Shown here: piece by piece, positions 6,583-15,833 of the stretch
How the letters are laid out: every line of letters begins with the position of its first letter
How positions within the stretch are numbered: position 1 is the first letter of the stretch
DNA from: Actinoplanes sp. TBRC 11911
Lineage (GTDB): Bacteria; Actinomycetota; Actinomycetes; Mycobacteriales; Micromonosporaceae
Assembly (NCBI RefSeq): GCF_012933445.1
Contig: NZ_JABBNC010000026.1
Location: forward strand, 62,001 to 126,000
Length of the DNA: 64,000 bases
Direction of reading: 5' to 3'
The notes under the pieces: generated by a model
The model's database searches: none
Told to the model about the DNA's origin: nothing
Seen by the model: the letters and a program-made list of their open reading frames with translations, nothing else
Program-made: the position numbers and the translations under genes

Positions 6583-9291
6583 GTGGAACCGCTGCTGGGC
6601 AGGCATGCCGAGCGGGCGGCTCTGGACCGGCTGCTGGCCGGCGTCCAGACCGGCCGCAGCGGTGCGCTGGTGCTGCGCGGCGAGGCCGGCATCGGCAAGA
6701 GCGCGCTGCTCGGCTACGCGCGGTCGCACGCCGCCGGGGCCCGGGTCGTGCGGATCGCCGGGGTCGAGGCCGAGCAGGAGCTCCCGTTCGCGGCCCTGCA
6801 CCAGTTGTGCGCGCCCATGCTCGACCAGCTCGACCGATTACCGGAGCCGCAGCGGGACGCGTTGCGCACCGCGTTCGGGCTCAGCACCGGCGACCCGCCG
6901 GACCGATTCATGGTCGGCCTGGGCCTGCTGGGACTGCTGTCGCATCGGGCGCGGGAACAGGCGTACGTCTGCCTGATCGACGACGCACAATGGCTGGACC
7001 GGGCGTCGGCGCAGGTGCTCGGGTTCGCCGCGCGACGGCTGCGCGCCGAGTCCGTCGTGATGATCTTCGCGTGGCGTGGCGAGCCCGGCGACGACCTGAC
7101 CGGCGTGCACGAGCTGGAGGTGGCGGGGCTGCCCGACGAGGACGCCCGCACGCTGCTCGCCGCCGCCCACCTCGGGCCGGTGGACGACCGGGTGCTGGAC
7201 CGGCTGATCGCGGAGAGTCACGGCAACCCGCTCGCCCTGGTCGAGCTGCCGCGCGGGTTCACCCCGGCCGAGCTGGCCGGCGGCTTCGGCCTGTTCGACG
7301 CTGAGGCGTTGCCCCGGCGCATCGAGGATAGTTACCGCCGGCAGATCGCCGGCCTGTCCCTCCAAGCCAGGTTGGTCCTCCTGGTGGCGGCCGCGGAGCC
7401 GACCGGCAATCCGGTGCTGGTATGGCGCGCGGTCGACCGGCTCGGCATCGAGGCGGAGTCGGACATCGCCGGCTCGCTCGCGAAGACCGGGCTGGTCGAG
7501 TTCGACTCGACGGTGCGTTTCCGGCATCCGTTGCTGCGCTCGGCGGTGTACCGGGCCGCCACCCCGGACGAACAGCGCCGGGTGCACGCGGCGCTGGCCG
7601 AGGTGATCGACGCGGTGACCGATCCGGATCGGCGCGCCTGGCAACGTGCCCGCGCCGCCACGGCCGGCAGCGAGCAGATCGCGACCGAGTTGGAGCAGTG
7701 CGCGCGGCGGGCGCGGGCGCGCGGCGGGCCGGCCGCGGCCGCCGCCTTCCTGGAACGCGCCGCCGAGCTGACCCCCGACCCGAAACGGCGGGGCCGGCGA
7801 CTGCTCGCGGCGGCCCGGACCAAACACGAGGCCGGTCAGCCGCAGGCCGCGCTGGGACTGCTGGCGATGGCCGGCGCGAGCCCCCTCGACGAGCCGGCCT
7901 CGGCCGAGGCCGACCTGCTGCGCGCACACATCCTGTTCGCCGTCGACCGGGGTGGCGACACGGCGTCGCTGCTGCTCAAGGCCGCCGCCCGGCTGGAACA
8001 TCTGGACCCCGCGCTGGCCCGCACGACGTACCTGGAGGCGATGCGCGCGGCTTGGTATGCGGCCGGCTCCGGCCTGCGGGAGGTGGCCGTGGCGGCCGCG
8101 GCCGTGCCGGTCGACCCGAGCCGGCCACGCGACCTGCTCCTCAACGCCCTCGCGGTCCGGCACACGGCCGGCATATCCGCAGGCGCCCCGTTGCTCAAGC
8201 CGGCGGTGCGCGCCTTTCTCGACCCCGGGTTGTCGCCGGCCGAGGCGTTGCGCTGGGACTGGTTCGCCTGCGCGGTCGCCGCCGAACTCTGCGACGACGC
8301 CCTCGCCGACACGCTCACCAGCGGCTACGTCCGGCTGGTGCGGCGCACCGGGACGGTGTCGGCATTACCGCTGGCGCTGACCGAGCTGGTCGTGCTGCGC
8401 GTCTACACCGGCGAGCTGCACGAAGCGTCCACTTTGCAGGCCGAGCTGCACGAGATCGCCGAGCTCACCGGGTCGCACGGATCGGCGTACACGGGGCAAC
8501 TCCTGGCGGCCTGGCAGGGCCGTGAGAATCAGACGATCGAGATGATCGACGCGAGTGCGGCGGACGCGCAGCGACGCGGCGAGGGCCTGGGCCGGATCGT
8601 CGCGGGATTGTCGAAATCCGTGCTGTACAACGGATTGGGCCGCTACGACGAGGCGCTGCACGCGGCGCGTGAGGCCGCCACGCCGATCCCGCAGATGGGC
8701 ATCCTGACGTGGGCGCCGCTGGTCGAGCTCATCACCGCGGCCGGCCACACGGACCGCGCCGCCGGAACGTCCACCTTGGACCGGCTGACCGTGCTGACGC
8801 GGGCGTGCGGCACCGAATGGGCGCTGGGCCTGGAAGCGCTGTGCCGCGGTCTGCTCAGCGACACCGGCGAGGCCTATCACGAGGCCATCGACCGGCTTTC
8901 CCGCACGCGGGTGCGCGGTTTCCTGGCCCGCGCCCACCTTTACCTCGGGGAGTCGCTGTGGGATCACGACCGCCACGACGACGCGCGCGAGCATCTGCGC
9001 ACCGCCCACGAGCTGTTCACGGCGATGGGCATGGAGGCATATGCCGCGCTGGCCGGCACGAAACTCGGTGGCACCGCACGCAAACGGCCGGACGATCCGC
9101 CCGGTCAGCTGACCGCCCAGGAGACGCAGATCGTGCGGCTGGCCGGCGACGGACTGTCCAATGCGGAGATTGCGACCCGCCTGTTCATCAGCCCGCGCAC
9201 GGTGGAGTGGCATCTCAGCCGGATTTTCGGCAAGCTGGGCATCACCTCACGGCGACAGCTTTTCCGGTACGGCGTAGGAAAAGTCCCCTAG
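6583..9291 (+). CDS. LAL-type LuxR family regulator with AAA ATPase domain
   Basis: About 902 residues, the usual size for large ATP-binding LuxR (MalT-like) regulators. Order: N-terminal P-loop ATPase with Walker A GEAGIGKS (about residues 32-39) and a Walker B region CLIDDAQWLD (about 130); an arginine/TPR-like helical middle of some 450 residues rich in Ala and Leu; C-terminal LuxR helix-turn-helix with LTAQETQIVRLAGDGLSNAE and SPRTVEWHLSRIFGKLGITS (about 845-895). GTG at 6583 is preferred because the family usually begins with PLLGRHAERAALDRL and GGGAGG lies upstream, though the spacing is wide. Such proteins activate pathway genes upon ligand binding; the target is not evident. A perfect palindrome precedes the gene. 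It converges with the amidohydrolase. Confidence 0.88.
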   Translation: MEPLLGRHAERAALDRLLAGVQTGRSGALVLRGEAGIGKSALLGYARSHAAGARVVRIAGVEAEQELPFAALHQLCAPMLDQLDRLPEPQRDALRTAFGLSTGDPPDRFMVGLGLLGLLSHRAREQAYVCLIDDAQWLDRASAQVLGFAARRLRAESVVMIFAWRGEPGDDLTGVHELEVAGLPDEDARTLLAAAHLGPVDDRVLDRLIAESHGNPLALVELPRGFTPAELAGGFGLFDAEALPRRIEDSYRRQIAGLSLQARLVLLVAAAEPTGNPVLVWRAVDRLGIEAESDIAGSLAKTGLVEFDSTVRFRHPLLRSAVYRAATPDEQRRVHAALAEVIDAVTDPDRRAWQRARAATAGSEQIATELEQCARRARARGGPAAAAAFLERAAELTPDPKRRGRRLLAAARTKHEAGQPQAALGLLAMAGASPLDEPASAEADLLRAHILFAVDRGGDTASLLLKAAARLEHLDPALARTTYLEAMRAAWYAAGSGLREVAVAAAAVPVDPSRPRDLLLNALAVRHTAGISAGAPLLKPAVRAFLDPGLSPAEALRWDWFACAVAAELCDDALADTLTSGYVRLVRRTGTVSALPLALTELVVLRVYTGELHEASTLQAELHEIAELTGSHGSAYTGQLLAAWQGRENQTIEMIDASAADAQRRGEGLGRIVAGLSKSVLYNGLGRYDEALHAAREAATPIPQMGILTWAPLVELITAAGHTDRAAGTSTLDRLTVLTRACGTEWALGLEALCRGLLSDTGEAYHEAIDRLSRTRVRGFLARAHLYLGESLWDHDRHDDAREHLRTAHELFTAMGMEAYAALAGTKLGGTARKRPDDPPGQLTAQETQIVRLAGDGLSNAEIATRLFISPRTVEWHLSRIFGKLGITSRRQLFRYGVGKVP

Positions 9292-9300
9292 GTTTTACGG

Positions 9301-10527
9301 CTACTGCCGCTGCGACTCAAGGCCATACCCGGCTTCCGGCCCGAGAACTCGCCCGCCTTGGATCACCGTGCGCTTCTCCGGGCCGGCCCACAGCACCGAC
9401 GGGTCGGCCAGCGGATCGCCGTCGACCAGCAGCAGGTCGGCCACGCATCCCGCGGCGACCCGGCCCAGGTCGTCGCGGCCCAGCAGCGCGGCATTCACCG
9501 ACGTCGCCGAACGCAACGCTGGCACCGGGCCGTCCACCTCCACCTGCAGACGTAACCCTTGCAGTTGCTCGTCCTCCAGCACGCCCATCAGATCGGTGCC
9601 GAACCCGACGCGTACGCCCGCCGCCCGTGCCAATGTCACCGCCTGGCGGCCCGCCGCCAGGACCTCGCGGTTCTTGCGCCGGGAGATCTCGGCCATGCCG
9701 ATCGCCGCGCCCCGGCGGTCCATCGCGTCGTACGCGGCGAGCGTCGGCACCAGGAACGCTCCGGCCGCCGCCATCGCCGCCGCCGTCGGCTCGTCCAGCA
9801 GGTTGCCGTGCTCGATGCTGCGCACCCCGTTGCCGATCGCGTGCCGGATCGCCTCGGGCGAATAGGCGTGCGCGGCCACGTAACTGCCCCGGCGGGCCGC
9901 TTCCTCGGTGACCGCGCGGATCTCCTCGGCCGAGTACTGCGGCACCCGGATCGGATCGGTCAGCGACACCACCCCACCCGAGGCCATGATCTTGATCGCG
10001 TGCGCACCCCGGCGGAACCGGTCGCGCACCGCGCGGCGCAACGGATCCACGCCGTCCACCACCTCGACCGTGTGCGCACCGCAGCCGCACACGTCCGCGT
10101 CGGCCGCGCGCGCGTCGCCGTGCCCGCCGGTCTGGCTCAGCGCCGGCCCGGTCCACAGGTAACGCGGCGCCGCGACGACCCCCTCGGCGATGGCCCGCGC
10201 GAGACCGGCGTCACCCCCGGACGGGTCACGCACCGTGGTGAAGCCGCGGCCGAGCGCGGCCGCCAGCCGCTTCGCGCCGAGCAGGGCCACATAGCTCAGC
10301 GGTCGCGATTCCAGGGCGAGCATGTCGAGGTCGATCCCGTACGCGTGAAAGTGCGCATCGATCAGCCCCGGTAACACGGTCCGGCCGCGGGCGTCGAGCA
10401 CCCGGTCGGCGGGCCGGGCGGCACCGCCGACCGCGACGATCCGTCCGTTCTCGACGTGCACCGGCCCCTCGGTCAGAGAGTCGGATTCCCCGTCGAAGAC
10501 CGCCGCGTTGATGATCGACAGGCTCAC
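9301..10527 (-). CDS. metal-dependent amidohydrolase (prolidase/imidazolonepropionase-like)
   Basis: 408 residues. Metal ligands are in the expected order: HxH in GLIDAHFHAYG, a Lys in AIKIMASGG that may be carboxylated, His in YVAAHAYS and SIEHGNLLD, and Asp in GFGTDLMG. This is the amidohydrolase superfamily group that includes Xaa-Pro dipeptidases and imidazolonepropionase-like enzymes. The GTG start at 10527 is supported by GAGGAGAA directly upstream and by a GTGA overlap with the stop codon of the 61-residue peptide gene. Translational coupling implies that the enzyme and the peptide are needed together, so the enzyme may act on the peptide or a product from it. No signal peptide. Confidence 0.85.
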   Translation of the reverse strand: MSLSIINAAVFDGESDSLTEGPVHVENGRIVAVGGAARPADRVLDARGRTVLPGLIDAHFHAYGIDLDMLALESRPLSYVALLGAKRLAAALGRGFTTVRDPSGGDAGLARAIAEGVVAAPRYLWTGPALSQTGGHGDARAADADVCGCGAHTVEVVDGVDPLRRAVRDRFRRGAHAIKIMASGGVVSLTDPIRVPQYSAEEIRAVTEEAARRGSYVAAHAYSPEAIRHAIGNGVRSIEHGNLLDEPTAAAMAAAGAFLVPTLAAYDAMDRRGAAIGMAEISRRKNREVLAAGRQAVTLARAAGVRVGFGTDLMGVLEDEQLQGLRLQVEVDGPVPALRSATSVNAALLGRDDLGRVAAGCVADLLLVDGDPLADPSVLWAGPEKRTVIQGGRVLGPEAGYGLESQRQ

Positions 10528-10709
10528 GTGTTCTCCTCGCAGGTCGGGCGGCGGCGCGCATCGTCGTGGCGCACACCGTCGTGGCGCGCACCGTCGTGGC
10601 GGCGCCCGCCGTGGATCAAGGTGACCGAACCGTACTCGGAAAGCTCGTCGATCTCCTCCGCGGCGGGCGGCGTGTCGGCGGGCCGGGATTTGGCGGGGCG
10701 CTCGATCAT
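10524..10709 (-). CDS. small peptide, possible RiPP precursor, coupled to amidohydrolase
   Basis: 61 residues. The N-terminal half is acidic and ends with EEIDELSEYGSVTLIHGG, which resembles a leader ending in a Gly-Gly type cleavage site; the C-terminal half is a charged tail with three near-repeats of RHDG (RRHDG, RHDGV, RHDDA) and one Cys. Support for a real gene: a GAAGGGA ribosome site 8 bases before the ATG, and a GTGA overlap with the amidohydrolase start. The YGSV(x)LI pattern is reminiscent of leaders of lasso-type and other actinomycete RiPPs, but no cyclase, B-protein, LanB/LanM or radical SAM enzyme is present in the neighbourhood, so the class is open. Alternatively it is a small regulatory or metal-binding protein. 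Confidence 0.6.
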   Translation of the reverse strand: MIERPAKSRPADTPPAAEEIDELSEYGSVTLIHGGRRHDGARHDGVRHDDARRRPTCEENT

Positions 10710-10852
10710 CAGACGTTCCCTTCGTTCCTGCTTTCACGACGGGCGCCGGGGATTGTTCCGGCGCGAGACCGGCGTCACCGGAAACAATTGATGTGTCGCG
10801 CGGAACAGGGCCGGCGGAGAACCGATCGCCGTCGTCCCGCGTTTGTGCCGTT

Positions 10853-11356
10853 ATGCGATTGAATTCCGGGCTGGACGAGCTGATCGCCCTGGCCGTTGAG
10901 CGACTGGCCCTCGGCGACGAGGTGGCCGCCGCGAAATACGGCGGGGCCACCCCGATCAGCGACGGCGGCCGCGAGGAGCAACTGCTTTCCGACGTGGTCG
11001 CCCGGTCCCGTGAGATCGGCCTCGACCCCGACCTGAGCGCCCGCTTCTTCCGCGCCCAGATCGAGGCCAACAAGGTGGTCCAGCGGCGGCTCTACGACCT
11101 CTGGTCAGCGCATCCGGAGCTGCGGCCGGCACGCCGTCCGGACCTCGAGGCGGAGGTCCGGCCGCGGCTCGACGACATCACGCGCCAGATGCTCCTCCGG
11201 CTGAAGGGGCTGCCGGGCGAGCCAACCGGCCGGACCTTCCCCGACGCCGACCGGCGCCTGGACGAGCTGCACGCGGACGCGTTGCGGATCGCTCTCGCCC
11301 CGATTCGCGACCGGCTGGAAAACGACTTGTTTTATGGTGGCGATAATTCAGAGTAA
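10853..11356 (+). CDS. chorismate mutase, AroQ gamma-like
   Basis: About 167 residues, all helical. LIALAVERLALGDEVAAAKY, the PISDGGREEQLL segment and SREIGLDPDLSARFFRAQIE followed by ANKVVQ match type II AroQ chorismate mutases of the gamma subclass (the Mycobacterium secreted enzyme type). Residues matching the active site are Arg in VERL-side helix, Lys in AAKY, Arg-Glu in GREEQLL and Gln in QIEANKVVQ. The enzyme converts chorismate to prephenate for Phe and Tyr. Unlike the secreted relatives, the start at 10853 leaves no signal peptide; an upstream in-frame start at 10793 would also not add a clear one. Ribosome binding site is weak. It diverges from the peptide/amidohydrolase pair. Confidence 0.8.
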   Translation: MRLNSGLDELIALAVERLALGDEVAAAKYGGATPISDGGREEQLLSDVVARSREIGLDPDLSARFFRAQIEANKVVQRRLYDLWSAHPELRPARRPDLEAEVRPRLDDITRQMLLRLKGLPGEPTGRTFPDADRRLDELHADALRIALAPIRDRLENDLFYGGDNSE

Positions 11357-11532
11357 TGCCGGCCGTGATCACCGCGACAATTTCTGGCTAATGCGCGGCC
11401 GAGCGGCAAGGGTCGGCATGTGCAAAGCGACATGACCGATGCCGAGCAAATGGTCGAGAACGAGAGGCCGCGGCAGCGGCCGACAGCCCGAGCCGGCCGC
11501 GCGCGCTTCCACCAGCAGACCTCGATCGCCTC

Positions 11533-12564
11533 ATGACGCCGGCCGACTCCGCGTTCGTGCGCGCCTGCTGGGGCACCTCGGTCCCGCACACGCCGGTGTG
11601 GTTCATGCGGCAGGCCGGCCGTTCGCTGCCGGAATACCACCAGGTCCGCAAGGGCATCGGCATGCTCGAGTCCTGCCGCCGCCCCGAGCTGGTCACCGAG
11701 ATCACCCTGCAGCCCGTACGCCGGCACGGGGTCGACGCCGCGATCCTGTTCAGCGACATCGTGGTGCCTCTGCCCGCGGCCGGCATCGACGTCGACATCG
11801 TGCCCGGCACCGGCCCGGTGATCGGCGACCCGATCCGCGACATGGCCGACGTGCGCCGCCTGCGCCCGATCACCGCGTCCGATGTGGACTTCGTCGCGTC
11901 GGCGGTGCGGATGCTCGTCCGGGAGCTGGGCGCGACCCCGCTGATCGGCTTCGCGGGCGCACCGTTCACGTTGGCCAGCTACCTCATCGAGGGCGGCCCG
12001 TCGCGCACCTATACCAAAACCAAGACCATGATGTACGCCGACCCGGGCCTCTGGCATGCGCTGCTGGGCCGGCTGGCGGGGATAGCGCTGGAGTTCCTGC
12101 GCGCACAGGTCGCCGCCGGGGTCAGCGCTGTGCAACTGTTCGACTCGTGGGCGGGGGCGTTGTCGGAGGCGGATTATCGGCGTTACGTGCTGCCTCACTC
12201 GGCGGCCGTGCTGGGCGGTCTGGCCGATCTGGGCGTGCCGCGAATCCACTTCGGGGTCGGCGCGGGGGTGCTGCTGCCGGCCATGGCGGAGGCCGGTGCC
12301 GAGGTGGTGGGCGTGGATTGGCGGACGCCGTTGAGTCGCGCGAGCGCGCAGCTCGGCCCGCAGGTGTCGGTGCAGGGAAATCTGGACCCGGTAACGCTTT
12401 TCGCGCCTCGCGAGGTGGTCGAGGCCGAGGCGGCGCGGGTGCTGGCCGAGGGCCGGGCGGCGCGCGGTCATGTGTTCAATCTGGGCCACGGCGTGCTGCC
12501 CGACACGGACCCGGACGCCCTGACCCGCCTGGTCGACTTCGTGCACGAAACGACCGTCCAATAA
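11533..12564 (+). CDS. hemE: uroporphyrinogen decarboxylase
   Basis: 343 residues, normal length. The N-terminal signature PVWFMRQAGRSLPEYH contains the substrate-binding Arg and the loop typical of HemE; AAILFSDIVVPL carries the catalytic Asp; FAGAPFTLASYLIEGG, QLFDSWAG and the C-terminal FNLGHGVLPDTDP complete the family pattern. It decarboxylates the four acetate side chains of uroporphyrinogen III to give coproporphyrinogen III in cytoplasmic heme synthesis. No other heme genes are next to it within the window. The start ATG lacks a strong ribosome site but agrees with the family N-terminus. The upstream gap of 176 bases holds no gene. Confidence 0.97.
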   Translation: MTPADSAFVRACWGTSVPHTPVWFMRQAGRSLPEYHQVRKGIGMLESCRRPELVTEITLQPVRRHGVDAAILFSDIVVPLPAAGIDVDIVPGTGPVIGDPIRDMADVRRLRPITASDVDFVASAVRMLVRELGATPLIGFAGAPFTLASYLIEGGPSRTYTKTKTMMYADPGLWHALLGRLAGIALEFLRAQVAAGVSAVQLFDSWAGALSEADYRRYVLPHSAAVLGGLADLGVPRIHFGVGAGVLLPAMAEAGAEVVGVDWRTPLSRASAQLGPQVSVQGNLDPVTLFAPREVVEAEAARVLAEGRAARGHVFNLGHGVLPDTDPDALTRLVDFVHETTVQ

Positions 12565-12624
12565 GGTTGGTCGCCCTGGCCGCCGCGCGCTGCGTCGTCG
12601 TTCGACGGTCACCGCTTCGGGCGG

Positions 12625-14568
12625 TCAGCCCGGTACGTCGAGGTGCAGGTCGATCAGCAGTGGGCGGGTCCGGTGGGCGATCACCGCCTCGAGGCGTTGC
12701 AGATCCGTCGGGCCGCTGACGGTCACGCCTTCGCCTCCCAGCGCGTCGGCGACTCCGGACATGCGCAGCGGCCGCTGGCCGATCCCGACGCGGTCGTGCT
12801 GCGGGCCGAGGACGGCGCCCGTGTTGGCGACGATGACGATGATGTCGAGGCCGTAGCGGACCGCGGTCGTGAACTCGGCCGGGCCGCCGCGCAGGAAGCC
12901 GTCGTCGGCGCAGACCATGACCACCGGCACGTCCGGGCGCCCGATCGCGGCGCCGACGGCGGCGCCCATGCCGAGGCCGGTCGATCCGAAATTCACCGGC
13001 AGCACGTACGCCCGCGGATCGCCCGGATGCACATGGCGCAACGTCTCCGTCAAGAACCGCCCGCCGTCGTCGACCACCACGCGGCGCCGCGGCAGGATTT
13101 CGTCGAGCCGGCGCAGCGCGGTCTCCAGGTCGACGGTTCCGGAAGTGGTCCGCGGCCGGCCGCCCATGCGCGCCTGCTCGGCGAGCAGGCCCGCCATCGC
13201 CTCGGTGCGGAACCCGCTCGACGGCACGTTCAGCGAGTCCAGCGTGTCGACCAACGCGTCGGCCACCGCCGCGGGGTCGCCTCGCACGGCCAGGTCGCCT
13301 TGCGGGGTCGCGTCGTCGTCCGCGTCGATGAGCACGAGACGCCGCCCGTCGACCATGGCGCCGCGCCGGATGGCGGCCCCGTCGAACCCGGCACCGACGC
13401 AGATGACCAAATCGGCGACGTCGAAAACCATGCGGGAGACCGGCCCGGCCAGACCACCCGCGACCTCCAGATCGAACGGCTCCCCGCGAAACAGGTCCTT
13501 GGCCTTCAACGTGGTCGCAAGCGGTGCGCCGATCCGGTCGGCCAGTCGCAGCAGCGCCGGCCGCGCCTCGATCGCCCCACGCCCGGCGAGCAGAATCGGC
13601 CGCTCGGCCTCGGCGATCTGCGACGCGGCAAGCCACACCGCCACCGGCGCGGCGGCAATCGGTCGTGGCTGCGGCACATCAAGCGTGACGTCGCGGAATT
13701 CGACGTCACGCCGCGCGATGTCAGCGGACACACCAAAAACAATCGGCCGGCGTTCGGCGCGCGCCCGGCTGAGCGCCTCCCCCAGATCGTCAACGGCCGT
13801 CTCCGCCGCACGGGCGCCGGCGACCCCGGCCCCACTCGGCAGAACCAAATCAGCCAGCCGGCCGGGACCGGGCTCGGTTGGCAATACCACTTCGGCCGGC
13901 ATACCAGCGCCAGCCTCAGGCGGCGCCGCCTCGGCCGGCGAGAGACCACCAGCTCCGGGCGGACCAGCCAACGGACCAGCCAACGGACCAACGGACGGGG
14001 CAGCGGGCGGCCCAGCCGACGGACCAGCGGGCGGCCCAGCCGACGGACCAACGGGCGGCCCAGCCGACGGACCAACGGACGGACCAGCCGACGGACCAAC
14101 GGACGGACCAGCCGACGGCCCAGCCGACGGACCAGCCGACGGGGCAGCCGACGAGCCGGCCCCAGACCCCGGCCGCCCAGCCGACGGGCCGGCGCCAGAC
14201 CCCGGCCGCCCAGCCGACCGGGCGCCACCAGCTCCGCGCAGCCCAGCCGATCGGGCGACACCAGCTCCGGGCGGGAACACCGTGCCCTCGACGATCACCA
14301 GCATTGGGACCCGGCCCCGGGTGCCTTCGACCAACGCGGTGAGAGTGCCGGTGAGCGCGGGCCCGGACGCCACCGTGACCACCCCCGTCTGCTCGGTCAC
14401 GCCGGCGTATCCGAAGCCCATCGCCATCGCCCCGGCCTCGTTCGTGGCCGCCACGTACCGGCCACCGCCGGCAGCGAAGTGGCGAGCGACCTCGCCGCCG
14501 GTGCCGAACATGGCTCGCACGCCAAGCTGGGACAGGGCACGCGCGAGCGCCGCGTACAACTCCACCAC
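12625..14568 (-). CDS. thiamine diphosphate-dependent enzyme with long low-complexity insert
   Basis: About 647 residues. The N-terminal PYR domain has the conserved catalytic Glu in AATNEAGAMAMGFGYAG. After VEGTVFPPGAG a stretch of about 155 residues (bases 13806-14274) is almost entirely Gly, Pro, Ser, Ala and Val in GPSAGPSVGP-like repeats. The central domain follows (RPILLAGRGA, VICVGAGFDGAA), then a C-terminal PP domain. The ThDP motif GDG...NN is altered to CADDG ... VANTG, keeping one Asp and one Asn. Acetolactate synthase or benzoylformate decarboxylase-like chemistry is the family expectation, but substrate is unknown. GTG at 14568 has GGGGTGAG ahead of it; GTG at 14631 is an alternative. 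Confidence 0.75.
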   Translation of the reverse strand: MVELYAALARALSQLGVRAMFGTGGEVARHFAAGGGRYVAATNEAGAMAMGFGYAGVTEQTGVVTVASGPALTGTLTALVEGTRGRVPMLVIVEGTVFPPGAGVARSAGLRGAGGARSAGRPGSGAGPSAGRPGSGAGSSAAPSAGPSAGPSAGPSVGPSAGPSVGPSAGPPVGPSAGPPAGPSAGPPAAPSVGPLAGPLAGPPGAGGLSPAEAAPPEAGAGMPAEVVLPTEPGPGRLADLVLPSGAGVAGARAAETAVDDLGEALSRARAERRPIVFGVSADIARRDVEFRDVTLDVPQPRPIAAAPVAVWLAASQIAEAERPILLAGRGAIEARPALLRLADRIGAPLATTLKAKDLFRGEPFDLEVAGGLAGPVSRMVFDVADLVICVGAGFDGAAIRRGAMVDGRRLVLIDADDDATPQGDLAVRGDPAAVADALVDTLDSLNVPSSGFRTEAMAGLLAEQARMGGRPRTTSGTVDLETALRRLDEILPRRRVVVDDGGRFLTETLRHVHPGDPRAYVLPVNFGSTGLGMGAAVGAAIGRPDVPVVMVCADDGFLRGGPAEFTTAVRYGLDIIVIVANTGAVLGPQHDRVGIGQRPLRMSGVADALGGEGVTVSGPTDLQRLEAVIAHRTRPLLIDLHLDVPG

Positions 14569-15024
14569 CGACTCACCCCGCGTATTCCACGCCAGATTCG
14601 ACGCCCGGTTCTGGCCAGAGACGAGCCTCACCGGACCGAAGCTTCGACGTCCGTCGCGTACGCGTCACGGGTGTTGGCGGGTCTGCCAGCCGGCGGTGGC
14701 GGTGGCGATGCCGGGCTGGGCGACGGGCTAGGGCGCCCCCTGGCGCGTACGGCTGGATGTCGATCCATGGCTGCAGCACGAACGCCCGCTGGACTCACCG
14801 TGCGTGGCGTCGGGTGGGCGGCCGGCACTCAAGAGGTGGGGAGCGAACAGGGCGGGTCGTGCTCGAGGTGCTGGAGACCGTGGAGATCGACGATGCGCTG
14901 CCAGCCCACTCTGTCGGCGTCGGGGCGGGTGCGGCGATCGGGATCGGGTCGAGCGGCACGGCAGCCCGCAACCTGGTGACCCTTCGCGTCAGAGGTTTCG
15001 GTGCTGATCGACTTGCTGCCGCGC

Positions 15025-15100
15025 CATCTGGGCGGGTCGACCCTTGCTACTCACGTCATCTGGGCGGGTCGACCCTTGCTACTCACGTCATCTGGGCGGG
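15025..15100. repeat. 32-bp tandem repeat, 2.4 copies
   Basis: Two identical 32-bp units at 15025-15056 and 15057-15088, each beginning CATCTGGGCGGGTCGACC, then a partial third (CATCTGGGCGGG). Recent duplication; no function seen. Confidence 0.9.
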
Positions 15101-15267
15101 GCGCCTCTGCCGATGGCGACAAGTCGCTAGCACGCCCTGGTCGCACCCGACGCCATGCCCAGGTCGTTTCGTAGCTGTCGGCCGCGATCGCAGCGCGGTG
15201 GCTCGGGGTGGCCATCGCCGCGCGCCGCCGAGCGGGCCGCGTAAACCGGCGCCCGCCGCCCTACGAG

Positions 15268-15506
15268 GCCATAATGTGGGATGCGCGTCCGTTGTACGGG
15301 ACGGGCGCCCACATCGTGGCAGCGCGTCCGCGATGTGGGATTCGCGTCCACAGTAGAGCTATTTTTCTCCGCTTTCGCGCCCTTTGTTCGGCCGCTTTCC
15401 CCGACGTTTCGTAGACCTTGGAGAGTTCGGGCTCGCATGTGGGCGTAACTCTCCAAGGTCTCGAGAAATCCCAGAATGTGGTCAGGATCGCTGCATAGTG
15501 GGATGG
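15268..15506 (+). repeat. repeat family A, copy 1
   Basis: Head: ATAATGTGGGAT then CGCGTCC and a GTCCGTTGTACGGGAC inverted repeat; a second GATGTGGGATTCGCGTCC follows. Core: perfect 15-bp stem AGACCTTGGAGAGTT (15413-15427) with AACTCTCCAAGGTCT (15447-15461) round a 19-nt loop containing GGCTCGCATGTGGGCG. Tail: AATGTGGTC then CATAGTGGGATGGA. Closest to copy 5 at 46050. Confidence 0.85.
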
Positions 15507-15589
15507 ATGGACGAGGCGCGCGTGGACCTCGAGACATGTGCGCTCATCGGGGATCTCGGTGGCGGAGAGCGGTGACGGAAAACGGTCGC

Positions 15590-15672
15590 GGGCCACTGCG
15601 AGCCGCCCCTCACGGGCCACTGCAGGTCGCCCGTCACGGGCCACTGCGAGCCGCCCCTCACGGGCCACTGAC
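15590..15672. repeat. 24-bp tandem repeat, 3.5 copies
   Basis: Units beginning GGGCCACTGC start at 15590, 15614, 15638 and 15662 (last partial). Units 1 and 3 are identical; unit 2 differs at a few bases. No gene spans it with support. Confidence 0.9.
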
Positions 15673-15833
15673 TGCACGTCACCGACTGCGGATCGCCGAT
15701 TGTTCGACCCGCGCGGCGTCCAGATCCGCCGCGGCCCGGCTCGGGAACGACGCGGATTCGGACCCCGGCCCCGGAAGCTGCGCCGGTGAGGGCGAGGCGC
15801 ACGGGGCAGCCCGCAGGCCGCCCCGGTCGCGTC

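Larger units (their letters stand above)
14569..15833. other. repeat-bearing gene-free stretch
   Basis: About 1.26 kb between the ThDP enzyme and the secreted hydrolase (both minus strand) with no supported gene. It holds a 32-bp tandem repeat (15025), a family A hairpin element (15268-15506) and a 24-bp tandem repeat (15590), each listed separately. ORFs here are read through repeats and lack ribosome sites. Confidence 0.65.

Noticed and set aside
14757..15356. 199-codon plus-strand ORF in the gap after the ThDP gene
   Set aside because: Runs through the 32-bp tandem repeat and the family A head and has no ribosome site or domain.
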